A stretch of DNA of 64,000 bases from Paenibacillus mendelii (GCF_024498075.1 NZ_JANHOF010000001.1:1054001-1118000); one strand, 5' to 3'. Shown: positions 18,090 through 25,879, numbered from the stretch's first letter. Translations and numbers: made by a program. The notes: a model not told the origin generated them from the letters alone.

Positions 18090-18740
18090 CTAATTTAGAC
18101 TTCTTGAACGCTGGGCTAGGCGAATAGCAAGCACGGTCAACAGGAAACTGAATAACGTCAGGCCTACTGTGAAATTCCGAACGTCCGGCAGAATATCATC
18201 CAGCACCTGCGGAAGCCAGGGATAAATGTAGTACGAATAATCGATCATATCATTCAAGAACAGCCAGCATGCCGCCCCGAATGCCGCGGCAACGCCATAG
18301 GCGAAGAATCGGGTGAACAGCAGCGCTTCGATGGCCATCGCCAGATGAGAGGCGATCAGCATATAATTCTCCCATACCATCGGACTGCCTTTCATGGCGC
18401 CCGCAATAATCATTGCAACGGCCCAAATGCCGTATTTGATCGATGTCACGACGCCCAACGCTTCAATTGCTGAGCGCAGAAACTTTGCAGGTCCCGTCAG
18501 CGCCCGCTTCGGAGGGAAGAGCAGGTACAGCAAGGCCAATGTAAAAAACAAGCTTGCCGTCGGACTATCCGGAACGAATATGAGCTGCCATGCCGGATTA
18601 TGCTCATAGGTTTCGATTAGCTGATCGCCGTACCAGATATAACCGTATATCGTGCCAAGCGCGTTGACGGTAAACAGCAGCCATAGAAAGGATCTGTTCA
18701 TCAGCAGCGCACGGCTCCAAAACCATGATAGGGTCGACAT
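18090..18740 (-). CDS. ypjA: DUF1405 integral membrane protein (YpjA)
   Basis: A 216-residue protein with about six hydrophobic helices and no large soluble part, matching the DUF1405/YpjA family in size and position. Function is unknown; its place after qcrABC is conserved in Bacillus. ATG at 18740 has AAGGAG eight bases upstream. That site begins right after the T-run of the qcrC terminator, so ypjA would be made mostly by readthrough or from a promoter hidden in the terminator. ypjB follows 37 bases later. Confidence 0.85.
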   Translation of the reverse strand: MSTLSWFWSRALLMNRSFLWLLFTVNALGTIYGYIWYGDQLIETYEHNPAWQLIFVPDSPTASLFFTLALLYLLFPPKRALTGPAKFLRSAIEALGVVTSIKYGIWAVAMIIAGAMKGSPMVWENYMLIASHLAMAIEALLFTRFFAYGVAAAFGAACWLFLNDMIDYSYYIYPWLPQVLDDILPDVRNFTVGLTLFSFLLTVLAIRLAQRSRSLN

Positions 18741-18752
18741 GGACAACTCTCC

Positions 18753-18787
18753 TTAAAAAAAACCTGATCGCAGATTACGATCAGGTT
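18753..18787 (-). terminator. intrinsic terminator after qcrC
   Basis: Arms 18761-18770 and 18778-18787 (AACCTGATCG, perfect 10 bp, seven-base loop) followed on the minus strand by eight T residues. It ends the qcrABC transcript. The ypjA ribosome-binding site (AAGGAG, 18749-18754) directly abuts it. Confidence 0.93.
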
Positions 18788-18797
18788 TTGCGTTTGC

Positions 18798-19676
18798 TTA
18801 TTCGGCCGGCGCTTTTTGCTTGGCCATCCAAGTAGAGATTTGCTCAATCTCGTCGGCGGAAAGCTGGTCTTTCTGAGCCGGCATGTTGTTCTTGCCGTTC
18901 GTAATGATATCGACGATCTCCTCTTTCGAGTGACGATCGCCTACGCCATTAAAGCCCGGAATACCTCCGCTTTCATTGCCTTTCATATCTGGTGCGTGGC
19001 AGCCCAGACAACGAGCCTTCAGAATATCCGTTACGGGATCATTCTTGTCCACGATCGGAATCGCAGCAGCTTCTTCCTGGGTTCCGCCTTCTCCTTGGCC
19101 TTTCTCAGCCGCTTCGCGAGCTTTCTCTTCGCGAAGATGATGCTCAGGGATCGTGTTCGTTTTCTCAAGCTCATGCGTGTAATGATCCCACGATTGCTTC
19201 GTAAGATAGAACAGCGAGATAAGTGACAAGAGCATAAGAATCGACGTGATCGGACGTTTGTAGAAGCGGCGCTCTTTACCGGTATCCAGGAACGGCGCTA
19301 GCAACAACGCACCGAATGCAATACCCGGAATGCCGATCGTTCCGAGAACGACATAGTCTTGCGCTACATACGGATATTTCAAAAATTGATACAGGAACAA
19401 GAAGTACCAGTCCGGCATCGGAATAAATGCCCCGTTCGTCGGATCCGCCGGGTAACCGAGCGGTGCCGGCTCCGCGATCGTCAGAACGAGGAAGCCGACG
19501 AGAACAACGACGCCGACCATCCATTCCTTCAGCAGGAAGTTCGGAATGAATGCTTCCGACTTACCCGGATAAGCCGAATAGTCCGGCGGTACTGTATCGT
19601 ATCCGCCTGGTTTCTTCTTTACCCTGGAATCGCCGACGAATACGACTTTTTCGTTCGATTTGTGGCCGTGTGCCAT
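18798..19676 (-). CDS. qcrC: menaquinol:cytochrome c reductase, cytochrome b/c subunit QcrC
   Basis: A 292-residue fusion of subunit IV-like membrane helices (three helices between about residues 52 and 165, with the quinol-site PDWYF at 88-92) and a C-terminal cytochrome c domain. The heme motif is CLGCH at 223-227; the Met in NNMPAQ (about 258) is the likely axial ligand. It is the third subunit of the bc complex that passes electrons from menaquinol to cytochrome c and pumps protons. ATG at 19676 follows GGGAGGC. It is last of qcrABC and ends in a strong terminator. Confidence 0.96.
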   Translation of the reverse strand: MAHGHKSNEKVVFVGDSRVKKKPGGYDTVPPDYSAYPGKSEAFIPNFLLKEWMVGVVVLVGFLVLTIAEPAPLGYPADPTNGAFIPMPDWYFLFLYQFLKYPYVAQDYVVLGTIGIPGIAFGALLLAPFLDTGKERRFYKRPITSILMLLSLISLFYLTKQSWDHYTHELEKTNTIPEHHLREEKAREAAEKGQGEGGTQEEAAAIPIVDKNDPVTDILKARCLGCHAPDMKGNESGGIPGFNGVGDRHSKEEIVDIITNGKNNMPAQKDQLSADEIEQISTWMAKQKAPAE

Positions 19677-19698
19677 TCGCAAATTGCCTCCCTTCGGC

Positions 19699-20370
19699 TT
19701 ATAGTGGTCCCGAAATGCCTTGCTTCCGGATCATAAAGAAGTGAGCCGCTAGAAGCGCAAGGAGCGCGCCTGGCAAGAAGAAGACGTGAATCGCGAAGAA
19801 GCGCGTCAGTGTTTCCGCACCGACAATCTCGCCGCCCTGCATCAATTCTTTAATGTAAACACCGATATACGGAACGGATTCCGCAATCTGAATACCGACC
19901 TTCGTAGCAAAGTATGCTTTGTTATCCCATGGAAGCAGGTAACCTGTGAAGCCCAGACCGAGCATGATGAAGAAAATAAGCATCCCGACGACCCAGTTCA
20001 TCTCGCGAGGCGCCTTGTAGGAGCCTGTAAAGAAGACGCGGAGCGTATGCAGGAACATCATGACGATAACTAAACTTGCGCCCCAGTGATGCATACCGCG
20101 AACGATACCGCCGAAGGCGACCTTGTGCTGCAGGTAGTCGACGCTCTTGTAAGCGTTGATGATATCTGGCACGAAGTACATCGTCAGGAACATACCGGAC
20201 AAAATTTGAATAACCGTGATAAAAAACGTCAGACCGCCAAAGCAATACACGAATGCGGAGAAGTGGTGCGCAGGGTTAACGTGCTCCGGCACTTCATGGT
20301 CGGCCACGTCCCTCCACATCGGCGTAATATCGAGACGTTCATCAATCCAGTTGTAAACACCTTTAAACAT
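19699..20370 (-). CDS. qcrB: menaquinol:cytochrome c reductase, cytochrome b subunit QcrB
   Basis: A 223-residue b6-type cytochrome b with four transmembrane helices. The heme-ligand histidines are visible in the second helix region (RGMHHWGASL) and in the fourth (FFAIHVFFLPGALLALLAAHFF), each giving H-x13/14-H type pairs with the first. A conserved cysteine, as in b6 proteins, lies in VYCFGGLTFF. Together with QcrA and QcrC it forms the bc complex in the cytoplasmic membrane. It starts 18 bases after qcrA. Confidence 0.96.
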   Translation of the reverse strand: MFKGVYNWIDERLDITPMWRDVADHEVPEHVNPAHHFSAFVYCFGGLTFFITVIQILSGMFLTMYFVPDIINAYKSVDYLQHKVAFGGIVRGMHHWGASLVIVMMFLHTLRVFFTGSYKAPREMNWVVGMLIFFIMLGLGFTGYLLPWDNKAYFATKVGIQIAESVPYIGVYIKELMQGGEIVGAETLTRFFAIHVFFLPGALLALLAAHFFMIRKQGISGPL

Positions 20371-20388
20371 CTGAGCCTACGCCCTCCT

Positions 20389-20922
20389 TTATTGTACCCG
20401 TGTATTAGGCTTGACCGGTCCAAGATAAACCCAGCCATTCTCGCGCTTCAATTCGTATTCGTCAAGCGGTTTCGGAGCGACGGTCAAGTTTTTGCCGTCT
20501 TTCGTATAGTGAGCGTTATGGCAAGGACACACGTATTCATTGTTCTTTTCCGTGTTCCAAGTGATCGTGCAGCCTAAATGCTTGCATATAGGCGAGAGCG
20601 CAAAGAAGTTTCCTTGATCATCTTTGGAAATCCATGCGGACAGCTCAGGATCGCTCACATACCAACCGTCGACCTGGTGAATTTTGAATTTGAACTCCTG
20701 CGGCTCGTTCGTGATCTTGGATTCCTCGACCACTTTAATGTATGTACCGCTTTCTTTCTTTTTCAAAATCGGATCAACCGCAAAGCGAATCATCGGCAGC
20801 GCCATGCCTGCCGCCATGAATGCGCCCGCGCCTCCGAGCGTATACGACAAAAATTGACGACGGGACATTTCGTTCCGTTTCACCGATTTATGCGCTTTTT
20901 CGTGTTGTTCGTGGTTACTCAT
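20389..20922 (-). CDS. qcrA: menaquinol:cytochrome c reductase, Rieske iron-sulfur subunit QcrA
   Basis: A 177-residue Rieske protein. A twin-arginine-like signal (SRRQFLSYTLGG, residues 20-31) precedes one membrane anchor. The 2Fe-2S ligands are C113-x-H115 in CKHLGC and C132-x2-H135 in CPCHN, with C118 and C134 as the usual disulfide partners. ATG at 20922 follows AAGGGGG. It is the first gene of qcrABC and has a good sigma-A promoter about 80 bases upstream. Confidence 0.96.
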   Translation of the reverse strand: MSNHEQHEKAHKSVKRNEMSRRQFLSYTLGGAGAFMAAGMALPMIRFAVDPILKKKESGTYIKVVEESKITNEPQEFKFKIHQVDGWYVSDPELSAWISKDDQGNFFALSPICKHLGCTITWNTEKNNEYVCPCHNAHYTKDGKNLTVAPKPLDEYELKRENGWVYLGPVKPNTRVQ

Positions 20923-21001
20923 CTTCTGTTCTACCCCCTTTGCCAACCATATCTTGCGTCTTGCCCACCGGCAAAACGTATGACGAACTAGGACATTACC
21001 T

Positions 21002-21030
21002 ATAATAGCCTAGGTGCTTTGGAGCGTCAA
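21002..21030 (-). promoter_or_regulatory. qcrA: predicted sigma-A promoter of qcrABC
   Basis: Minus strand TTGACG (21025-21030), 17-base spacer, TATTAT (21002-21007). The predicted start site is about 75 bases upstream of the qcrA ATG. Confidence 0.8.
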
Positions 21031-21165
21031 GAATACGGTGGCACATAATCACAACGGAACAAAAACGGTTTTTTAATTTGTTATCATTTTGTCACATTTG
21101 ACCTCGTCTGGGATTTGTTTTTCCCCATCTAAGGATGGCTTATTCACCCGATAACCGATTCCAGC

Positions 21166-21588
21166 TTATTGACCCAGCCAAATTCTTCTTACGGCTTCGC
21201 TCACGGTCTCGGCTGCCGGCGGCAAGCCATCCGTGCTTGTCCCGAATAGCAAATCCGCTGAAGGGATGAGCTCGCTGCGGGGATCCACCGGGAAAGCAGC
21301 CGCGATAATGACATACCGGAACCCCGTTTGCTTCAGCTTCGCGCATATCGCTTCGACCTGCCTGCCCGCGTTATCGGTCAGGTCGCCGTATTGGCATGCC
21401 GGATACGTCACGATTCTTCCTTTGAACGGACTTTCAATCTGGTACAGCACATCCCGCAGCCGCTCGAGAGCTTCGGTCGCTTGAAACGGCATCTCAGCTC
21501 CTGTCAAGCCGGTTACCGGCAGCACCGCTGTATCCAGATAAGGCTGCAGCTCAGCCCATTGATCAGGAGATAGCTCGCTAAATTTCAT
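21166..21588 (-). CDS. ypiF: YpiF, DUF2487 family
   Basis: A 140-residue soluble protein without membrane segments. Size and position, directly upstream of qcrA, match B. subtilis YpiF (DUF2487), whose function is unknown. The sequence has an alternating alpha/beta look (FRYVIIAAAFPVDP; GRIVTYPAC) but no catalytic motif I can name. ATG at 21588 is preferred to the GTG two codons earlier because of spacing from AAAGGA. The 243 bases to qcrA hold the qcr promoter. Confidence 0.8.
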   Translation of the reverse strand: MKFSELSPDQWAELQPYLDTAVLPVTGLTGAEMPFQATEALERLRDVLYQIESPFKGRIVTYPACQYGDLTDNAGRQVEAICAKLKQTGFRYVIIAAAFPVDPRSELIPSADLLFGTSTDGLPPAAETVSEAVRRIWLGQ

Positions 21589-21664
21589 ATTCACCTGTCC
21601 TTTACGTCAGTCAACATCCCTATTCTGCCTTAACATTCTCTAATCCTATCACATTCGTTCATGC

Positions 21665-21720
21665 AAAAAAAAGACCCCTTATTCGCATGCGGATCGCAAT
21701 CCGGGCGAATAGCAGGTCTT
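21665..21720 (-). terminator. intrinsic terminator after the IDEAL gene
   Basis: Long interrupted hairpin: AAGACC pairs with GGTCTT and ATTCGC with GCGAAT, followed by eight T residues on the minus strand. It separates the IDEAL gene from ypiF. Confidence 0.8.
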
Positions 21721-21729
21721 TATGCGCCA

Positions 21730-21912
21730 TTAGGCATACAGCGTTTTTAATTCGTCTGTCAACCGATGGAACGTATCCTTATCTCCTGATGCCAATGCGT
21801 GATCAATCGCTTGATACAATCGGTCCGTTCGATATTTTAAGACAGCCTCGTCAAGCACCATTTCTGCGACAAGTCCAAGCATCGCCTCGTACGATACTTT
21901 CATTTTGTCCAT
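21730..21912 (-). CDS. IDEAL-domain small protein
   Basis: A 60-residue protein that consists almost only of an IDEAL domain, a short helical module named after its motif. The C-terminal part reads LYQAIDHALASGDKDTFHRLTDELK, which fits the pattern. In Bacillus the domain occurs at the end of YpiB (and in ComK-regulated proteins), and ypiB lies in this same place, so this may be the reduced counterpart. The domain is thought to mediate protein contacts. ATG at 21912 follows GGAGGTG. A strong terminator follows the gene. Confidence 0.75.
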   Translation of the reverse strand: MDKMKVSYEAMLGLVAEMVLDEAVLKYRTDRLYQAIDHALASGDKDTFHRLTDELKTLYA

Positions 21913-22210
21913 AGGATACACCTCCAAGCAATTCGGTTAAAGAGATCCTATATTCATTTCCTTGCGCCACAAACGCTCTTCATCGTCCTTCTCCCACGAT
22001 GCCCGTCGTCTTTAGATGTCCGTTCATAGTCGACTTAAGCAGGCGATGCAAGTGAAAGCATATAGGCTCAAGCATGTATTTCAATCTGTCCGACATACCG
22101 GCCTCTAGTAAATCATATTCAGTCTGGAATGCTGCCGTTGCGTACGTTTGCCCTTATGACAAGGAATGTGCCTCCGCCCATACGAGACGGGCAAGCAGGA
22201 CGCCCCCCTC
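21913..22210. other. intergenic region with one weak 38-codon reading frame
   Basis: About 300 bases between the 404-residue unknown and the IDEAL gene. A minus-strand frame from 22096 to 21980 (MSDRLKYML...) encodes 38 residues with GAGG five bases before its ATG and no family I know. No clear terminator or consensus promoter was found. I give the frame little weight. Confidence 0.2.
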
Positions 22211-23425
22211 TCAATCCAACACAATAGCTTCCTCGTCCTCGAGATTAAGCCCGGCTATCACGGCACGTCCAAGCGGTGTCATGCGGATCACGCGTCCAAG
22301 CTCATGATGCTCGCCGATTCGAATCAGTCCCAGGTGCAGCATCATACCGCTCAGCCGTTGTTCGAAGATGGTCTCCGCGTTGTCGTAATAATACGGTTTG
22401 ATGAATGGAGTCAGCGCATGCTTCAACGAGTCCGCACTCACCCAGCGCGTCGACAACTTATCGATCCAATGAACGAGTGAACGCAGATTCGGAATGGCGT
22501 TCTTATACAGCCGCAGCCAGAATCGGTAGAGCTTGTCCGGCTGCTCCGGTCTAAGCTCAGCCTGCCGCTTCATGCCTTCACTTGTCAGGCTGAGCACCAA
22601 GCCGGTTTCGGATATCCAGCCGTTGAAGTAGCAATAGTCATAGATGAACGACATCCGATTCGGGTATTCCTTCATTCTTCTGCCATATCCGAACCGCCAT
22701 TCACCGCGGGCCGGAAGCAGCTCCCTGACGCCGAGCCGGTCAATAATTTGCAGGACCCCACGTTTATACATGGCACCTTCGGAGGTAAGCTGAACTTCGT
22801 TCTGATAAATGAAGGTGAGCATCTCCGATACGTCGCTGCCGAGCAGCTGCTGTTCATCGCGATAAGCCTGGGGGTCATCGTCCGCATAGCTAAGCTGGGC
22901 GCTGAATTTACGCTCAAGCGTTTCACGGAAGCGAATTTTCAAATCGGCCGGAAGCTGGAATAAATAGCGGTTGGGACCGGTAAAACCGTTGAACAGCCAG
23001 CCATATTGTTTGAACCGGGATATGGTTTCCCGCGGCCCGGTCTCAGGGATGGGTTGATTCTTTGCAGCCTTGGTCCGTTTGGTGCCCGTCCGTTTCGTTT
23101 TTGCATCCTTTGCTTGAGCCGTTGGATGTGCTGAAGACTCTGGAACCGGCTGAACATCGCCGAATTTGCTTTGCTGTACTCTAGCGATCAGTTCTTCCAA
23201 ACTGAAAGCATCCCGGGGATCGAACAATAACGAGTTCATAAACCGCAGGTCTTCAAGCTTCATGGAACCAATCTGCGCTTCGAACACTTCTCTCCGGCCA
23301 ACCGCCTGCAGGATGGACTGAATCAGCTCATTCTTGGAATGCCCGTTGCATTCACAACGGTACGTTGTGGCAATCCGGCTAAGCTGACCGATATCCGCAT
23401 AACTGAGCATATCCGCCAAGTTCAT
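22211..23425 (-). CDS. 404-residue protein with winged-helix-like domains, unknown function
   Basis: Soluble protein, start confirmed by TTGGAGG before ATG. The N-terminal part (MLSYADIGQLSRIA...SKNELIQSIL) looks like a small helical DNA-binding or SAP-like fold. A basic linker (KDAKTKRTGTKRTKAAKNQ, about residues 105-125) separates it from a larger part with features of winged helices (LSLTSEGMKRQAEL; IRMTPLGRAVIAGL). That pattern recalls the N-terminal domain of XPB/Ssl2-type helicases found in stand-alone bacterial proteins, but no ATPase motif is present. DNA binding is a guess. The gene is not part of the B. subtilis block. Confidence 0.65.
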   Translation of the reverse strand: MNLADMLSYADIGQLSRIATTYRCECNGHSKNELIQSILQAVGRREVFEAQIGSMKLEDLRFMNSLLFDPRDAFSLEELIARVQQSKFGDVQPVPESSAHPTAQAKDAKTKRTGTKRTKAAKNQPIPETGPRETISRFKQYGWLFNGFTGPNRYLFQLPADLKIRFRETLERKFSAQLSYADDDPQAYRDEQQLLGSDVSEMLTFIYQNEVQLTSEGAMYKRGVLQIIDRLGVRELLPARGEWRFGYGRRMKEYPNRMSFIYDYCYFNGWISETGLVLSLTSEGMKRQAELRPEQPDKLYRFWLRLYKNAIPNLRSLVHWIDKLSTRWVSADSLKHALTPFIKPYYYDNAETIFEQRLSGMMLHLGLIRIGEHHELGRVIRMTPLGRAVIAGLNLEDEEAIVLD

Positions 23426-23507
23426 TTTCCATCCTCCAATCCCTAACTATTCAATTACGTTTACCTCCATTATGGGAAGATTGTTGGCATTTAATAACAA
23501 CTCCACA

Positions 23508-23546
23508 AAAAAAGCCGCCATATCGCAATTCATGCGACAGGCGGCA
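23508..23546 (-). terminator. intrinsic terminator after the histidine phosphatase gene
   Basis: GCCGCC pairs with GGCGGC and TCGCA with TGCGA on the minus strand, followed by seven T residues. Confidence 0.9.
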
Positions 23547-23568
23547 GTATGAGTATATCGGCACTAGC

Positions 23569-24159
23569 TTACCGGCTCTGGGGTTGTTCCAGGTGCAGCG
23601 TGCAATTGTGAAGCAGCGGCTCCCAGCCGTCTCCTGAGCGCTCCATGATCGAGTAGGCCATATTGCCGATCGGCTTATCTTCGAGCTTCTCGCACATGAC
23701 ACGGAGCAGCTGGGCGAGCAGACTGCCATGCGTTACGACTAGCAAATTCTGGTCTGGCATCCGCTTGTAGGCATCATTAATAAAATCGAGTGCCCGCTTC
23801 CTCACGGCATCATCCGTTTCTTGCCCGCAATCGGTCAAGCGCCAATCCTTTCCCCACTTTACAAGCCGTTCTTCCTCGGTCGTACCTTCAACTTCCCCAA
23901 AATACCGTTCACGCAGCCGCTCATCGCTGGGAAGCAGCGGGATGCCAAGCCGATCTGCGATAATTTGGGCTGTCTTGTGCGCGCGCAGCAAATCGCTTGA
24001 GATGACCGCATCCCATTGACGCAGTTCTTGGAACAACCGCGCCGCCAAAGCCGTCGCCTGCCGAATGCCCTCCTGATTCAATGGGATATCGGTCTGGCCC
24101 TGTATTTTCCCTAACGCATTCCAATCTGTCTTGCCATGTCGAATCAATCCGATCCGCAT
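23569..24159 (-). CDS. histidine phosphatase family protein (phosphoglycerate mutase-like)
   Basis: A 196-residue member of the histidine phosphatase superfamily. The catalytic RHG is at residues 7-9 (GLIRHGKTDWN), the Glu region is ERYFGEVEG, and the second histidine is in VVTHGSLLAQLL. It has the short form typical of broad-specificity phosphatases (PhoE, CobC-like) rather than true 250-residue phosphoglycerate mutase. ATG at 24159 follows GAGGGGG. It sits between terminators, so it is probably its own unit; the promoter was not identified. Substrate unknown. Confidence 0.88.
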   Translation of the reverse strand: MRIGLIRHGKTDWNALGKIQGQTDIPLNQEGIRQATALAARLFQELRQWDAVISSDLLRAHKTAQIIADRLGIPLLPSDERLRERYFGEVEGTTEEERLVKWGKDWRLTDCGQETDDAVRKRALDFINDAYKRMPDQNLLVVTHGSLLAQLLRVMCEKLEDKPIGNMAYSIMERSGDGWEPLLHNCTLHLEQPQSR

Positions 24160-24185
24160 GCTGTCGCCCCCTCGCAACCGAAAAT

Positions 24186-24214
24186 GAAAAATCTCCAGCA
24201 ACGAGCTGCTGGAG
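24186..24214 (-). terminator. intrinsic terminator after the anti-sigma gene
   Basis: CTCCAGCA and TGCTGGAG form an 8-bp hairpin with a six-base loop, followed on the minus strand by ATTTTTCATTTTC. It ends the sigma/anti-sigma transcript. Confidence 0.75.
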
Positions 24215-24235
24215 CAACGCAAATCGCTCATACGG

Positions 24236-24838
24236 TCAGTGACGCGTCCGAGACAACCAATTTAGAGTAAGCAGTGTCATCACCATGCCAAGCAAGGATA
24301 AGGCAATCCAGTACTGCGGAATGGTGGGGACTACATTAAGTACAATAGGCTCGCTGATGCTGGCTACCGGCACGTCCGCATAGAAATCGTTCCCGATCAA
24401 TGAAGCATCGCTGGCGGCATTCGCCGTCTCAAGCAAGCCTGTAAGCTTCGCTACTTCTATAGATGCAGAATCATCATTGCCCATCAGTAAGAAGAATAAT
24501 CCGCATATAAACATCGCCATACAGCAAGCTATGACGGCAGCTGTATTGCGGCGGAATGATTTGGTGAATTGATAAGTTCGGCTTTGGACAGGCATAAACC
24601 AAGATTGCTCGGCATAAATCCGGTCCATGACTCCGCGGTTCACGTGATCGACTGGCCCGGTTTCATCTTCGTATTCGGAAAACTGGCGTATCAGCTGCTC
24701 ACTTTCTTCCCATATGCGGAATTCTTCCCGACATTCCACACAGGTTAAAAGATGTTCGTCAACAGCCTGCCGTTCCGAATCGTCTTCTGGCAAATCCCAA
24801 TAAACGCCGAAAGATTGCTGGACATCCAGGCATTTCAT
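24236..24838 (-). CDS. zinc-finger anti-sigma factor, membrane-bound
   Basis: A 200-residue protein with the ZAS anti-sigma signature H29-x3-C33-x2-C36 (EHLLTCVEC) in its first 40 residues. One membrane helix (about residues 100-118, AVIACCMAMFICGLFFLL) and a second at the C-terminus (about 178-193) frame an outer segment of about 60 residues. The start overlaps the sigma gene stop by four bases, the classic layout of an ECF sigma factor followed by its inhibitor. The outer segment would sense an envelope signal and release the sigma factor. No protease site can be read from sequence. Confidence 0.9.
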   Translation of the reverse strand: MKCLDVQQSFGVYWDLPEDDSERQAVDEHLLTCVECREEFRIWEESEQLIRQFSEYEDETGPVDHVNRGVMDRIYAEQSWFMPVQSRTYQFTKSFRRNTAAVIACCMAMFICGLFFLLMGNDDSASIEVAKLTGLLETANAASDASLIGNDFYADVPVASISEPIVLNVVPTIPQYWIALSLLGMVMTLLTLNWLSRTRH

Positions 24839-25431
24839 CGCATTTTCATCCCCTCGTGTTGTTCCAGAAACGGCGTATCGCCGAAATACGGCTCCAGCTG
24901 GACTTTCACGCTGTTGCGTGCGCGGAATAGGAGCGATTTCACGGAGCTGACCGTTTGACCGAGAATCGTGGCAATCTCTTGGTATTCCAACTGGTCGTAC
25001 TCACGCAAAATAAGCGCCGAGCGCTGTTTCTCCGGAAGATTGTTTATCGCTTCACGCACCATCGTCATCCTCTCGCTTTGGAGCAGGCGGTGTTCCGGCC
25101 CAGAGTCCAACGAGGCTATCGGCATGATACTAATTTCATCAAGAGAAACATTTCCTGTCTTTTGCTTGCGAAGCTCGCTAAGCACCGTATTTCTTGCTAT
25201 GGTATACAGCCAAGTCGAGAACGAAGCGTCTACCTCGCGAAACGAGTGCAGACTGCGATACGCTTTATAAAACGTTTCCGAGCACATATCCTCTGCGAGC
25301 AGCTCAAGCTTCGAGCTCTTCAGCATGTGATAGATAAAGGCAAGGATCTTACGTTGGTAGCGCCGCATCAATTCCGAAAAGAGCTGTACATTACCGTCCT
25401 TGATTTCGCGTATTAACTGGGAATCGGTCAT
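24835..25431 (-). CDS. ECF-type RNA polymerase sigma factor
   Basis: A 198-residue group IV sigma factor. Region 2 (FSELMRRYQRKILAFIYHML ... DMCSETFYKAYRSLHSF ... STWLYTIARN) and region 4 (LPEKQRSALILREYDQLEYQEIATIL ... VKSLLFRAR) are both clear, joined by a short linker. ATG at 25431 follows AAGGAGGG. The next gene is its zinc-finger anti-sigma factor. Autoregulation would be expected, but I saw no convincing ECF promoter upstream (a GAAAC/CGTC pair near 25680 has too long a spacer). The pair is not in this position in B. subtilis. Confidence 0.93.
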   Translation of the reverse strand: MTDSQLIREIKDGNVQLFSELMRRYQRKILAFIYHMLKSSKLELLAEDMCSETFYKAYRSLHSFREVDASFSTWLYTIARNTVLSELRKQKTGNVSLDEISIMPIASLDSGPEHRLLQSERMTMVREAINNLPEKQRSALILREYDQLEYQEIATILGQTVSSVKSLLFRARNSVKVQLEPYFGDTPFLEQHEGMKMR

Positions 25432-25730
25432 TGCGGGCGACCCTCCTTGGCCTTCGGAGTCCATCCCAGTCCGGTATATAATTGTACCGAACCGAAAAGA
25501 AAAAGTTGCGCTCTCCGTTCAAAAAGCTTGAAACTTATGTATGCAATGTACAATAGGATACAATTCGAGAGATAAGTCCAAATTCCTGCTTCTTTCGACA
25601 CACCCTAATTCAACCATAATTTTACAATCAGCAAATCCATTGTACCACGCCTGGATGGCTGACGGCCTAAAAATTTCCCAAAAGTTTCTATACCCTTCCT
25701 TACCCCTACATGAATCCTTACGCTGCAAAG
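25432..25730. other. intergenic region upstream of the sigma factor gene
   Basis: About 300 bases. It holds AAGGAGGG before the sigma gene and AT-rich stretches, including TACAATTATATACC near 25475-25490 which could be a -10 region, but no matching -35. No reading frame of note. Confidence 0.4.
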
Positions 25731-25731
25731 C

Positions 25732-25759
25732 AAAAAAAAGACCGCCTCGAAAGGCGGCC
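25732..25759 (-). terminator. terminator of the predicted small RNA
   Basis: GGCCGCCT, loop TTCG, AGGCGGTC, then eight T residues on the minus strand. One of the strongest hairpins in the window. Confidence 0.92.
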
Positions 25760-25808
25760 CGCACAATGTGCGATGGATTTGGATAGGAGTGGAGAGAAAC
25801 CATACTGT
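25732..25808 (-). ncRNA. predicted small RNA, about 77 nt
   Basis: A consensus promoter just upstream and a very strong terminator delimit a short transcript. From 5' to 3': a largely single-stranded pyrimidine-rich stretch (complement of 25781-25797, containing CUCUCC and ACUCCU, able to pair with ribosome-binding sites), a small hairpin CGCAC-AUU-GUGCG (25760-25772), and the terminator stem with a UUCG loop (25740-25759) followed by eight U. The only ATG frame has no ribosome-binding site and runs through the terminator, so coding is unlikely. The unit sits between the tyrA terminator and the sigma gene. The alternative is an attenuated leader of the sigma gene. Confidence 0.6.
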
Positions 25809-25814
25809 ACTTTT

Positions 25815-25855
25815 ATTATATGTATACGTTTTCATTTTGTCAATAAGCGTTTTCA
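25815..25855 (-). promoter_or_regulatory. consensus sigma-A promoter with two CcpA-box-like sites
   Basis: TTGACA (25838-25843), exactly 17 bases, TATAAT (25815-25820): a full consensus match. TGAAAACGTATACA (25821-25834) fills the spacer and differs from the cre consensus TGWAANCGNTNWCA at one position. TGAAAACGCTTATT (25842-25855) overlaps the -35 element and differs at two. Their shared TGAAAACG cores are 21 bases apart. Binding of CcpA there would block the promoter. The promoter is certain by pattern; CcpA control is inferred. Confidence 0.7.
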
Positions 25856-25879
25856 TTTCCTTCAAAATATAATTTAATC

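Noticed and set aside
21040-21110. Rex operator upstream of qcrA
   Set aside because: TTGTTATC...TGTCACA has one good half-site only and does not fit the TTGTGA-N6-TCACAA pattern.
25600-25700. ECF-type promoter for the sigma gene
   Set aside because: GAAAC and CGTC occur near 25680 but are 19 bases apart, longer than the usual 16-17, and lie more than 200 bases from the gene.
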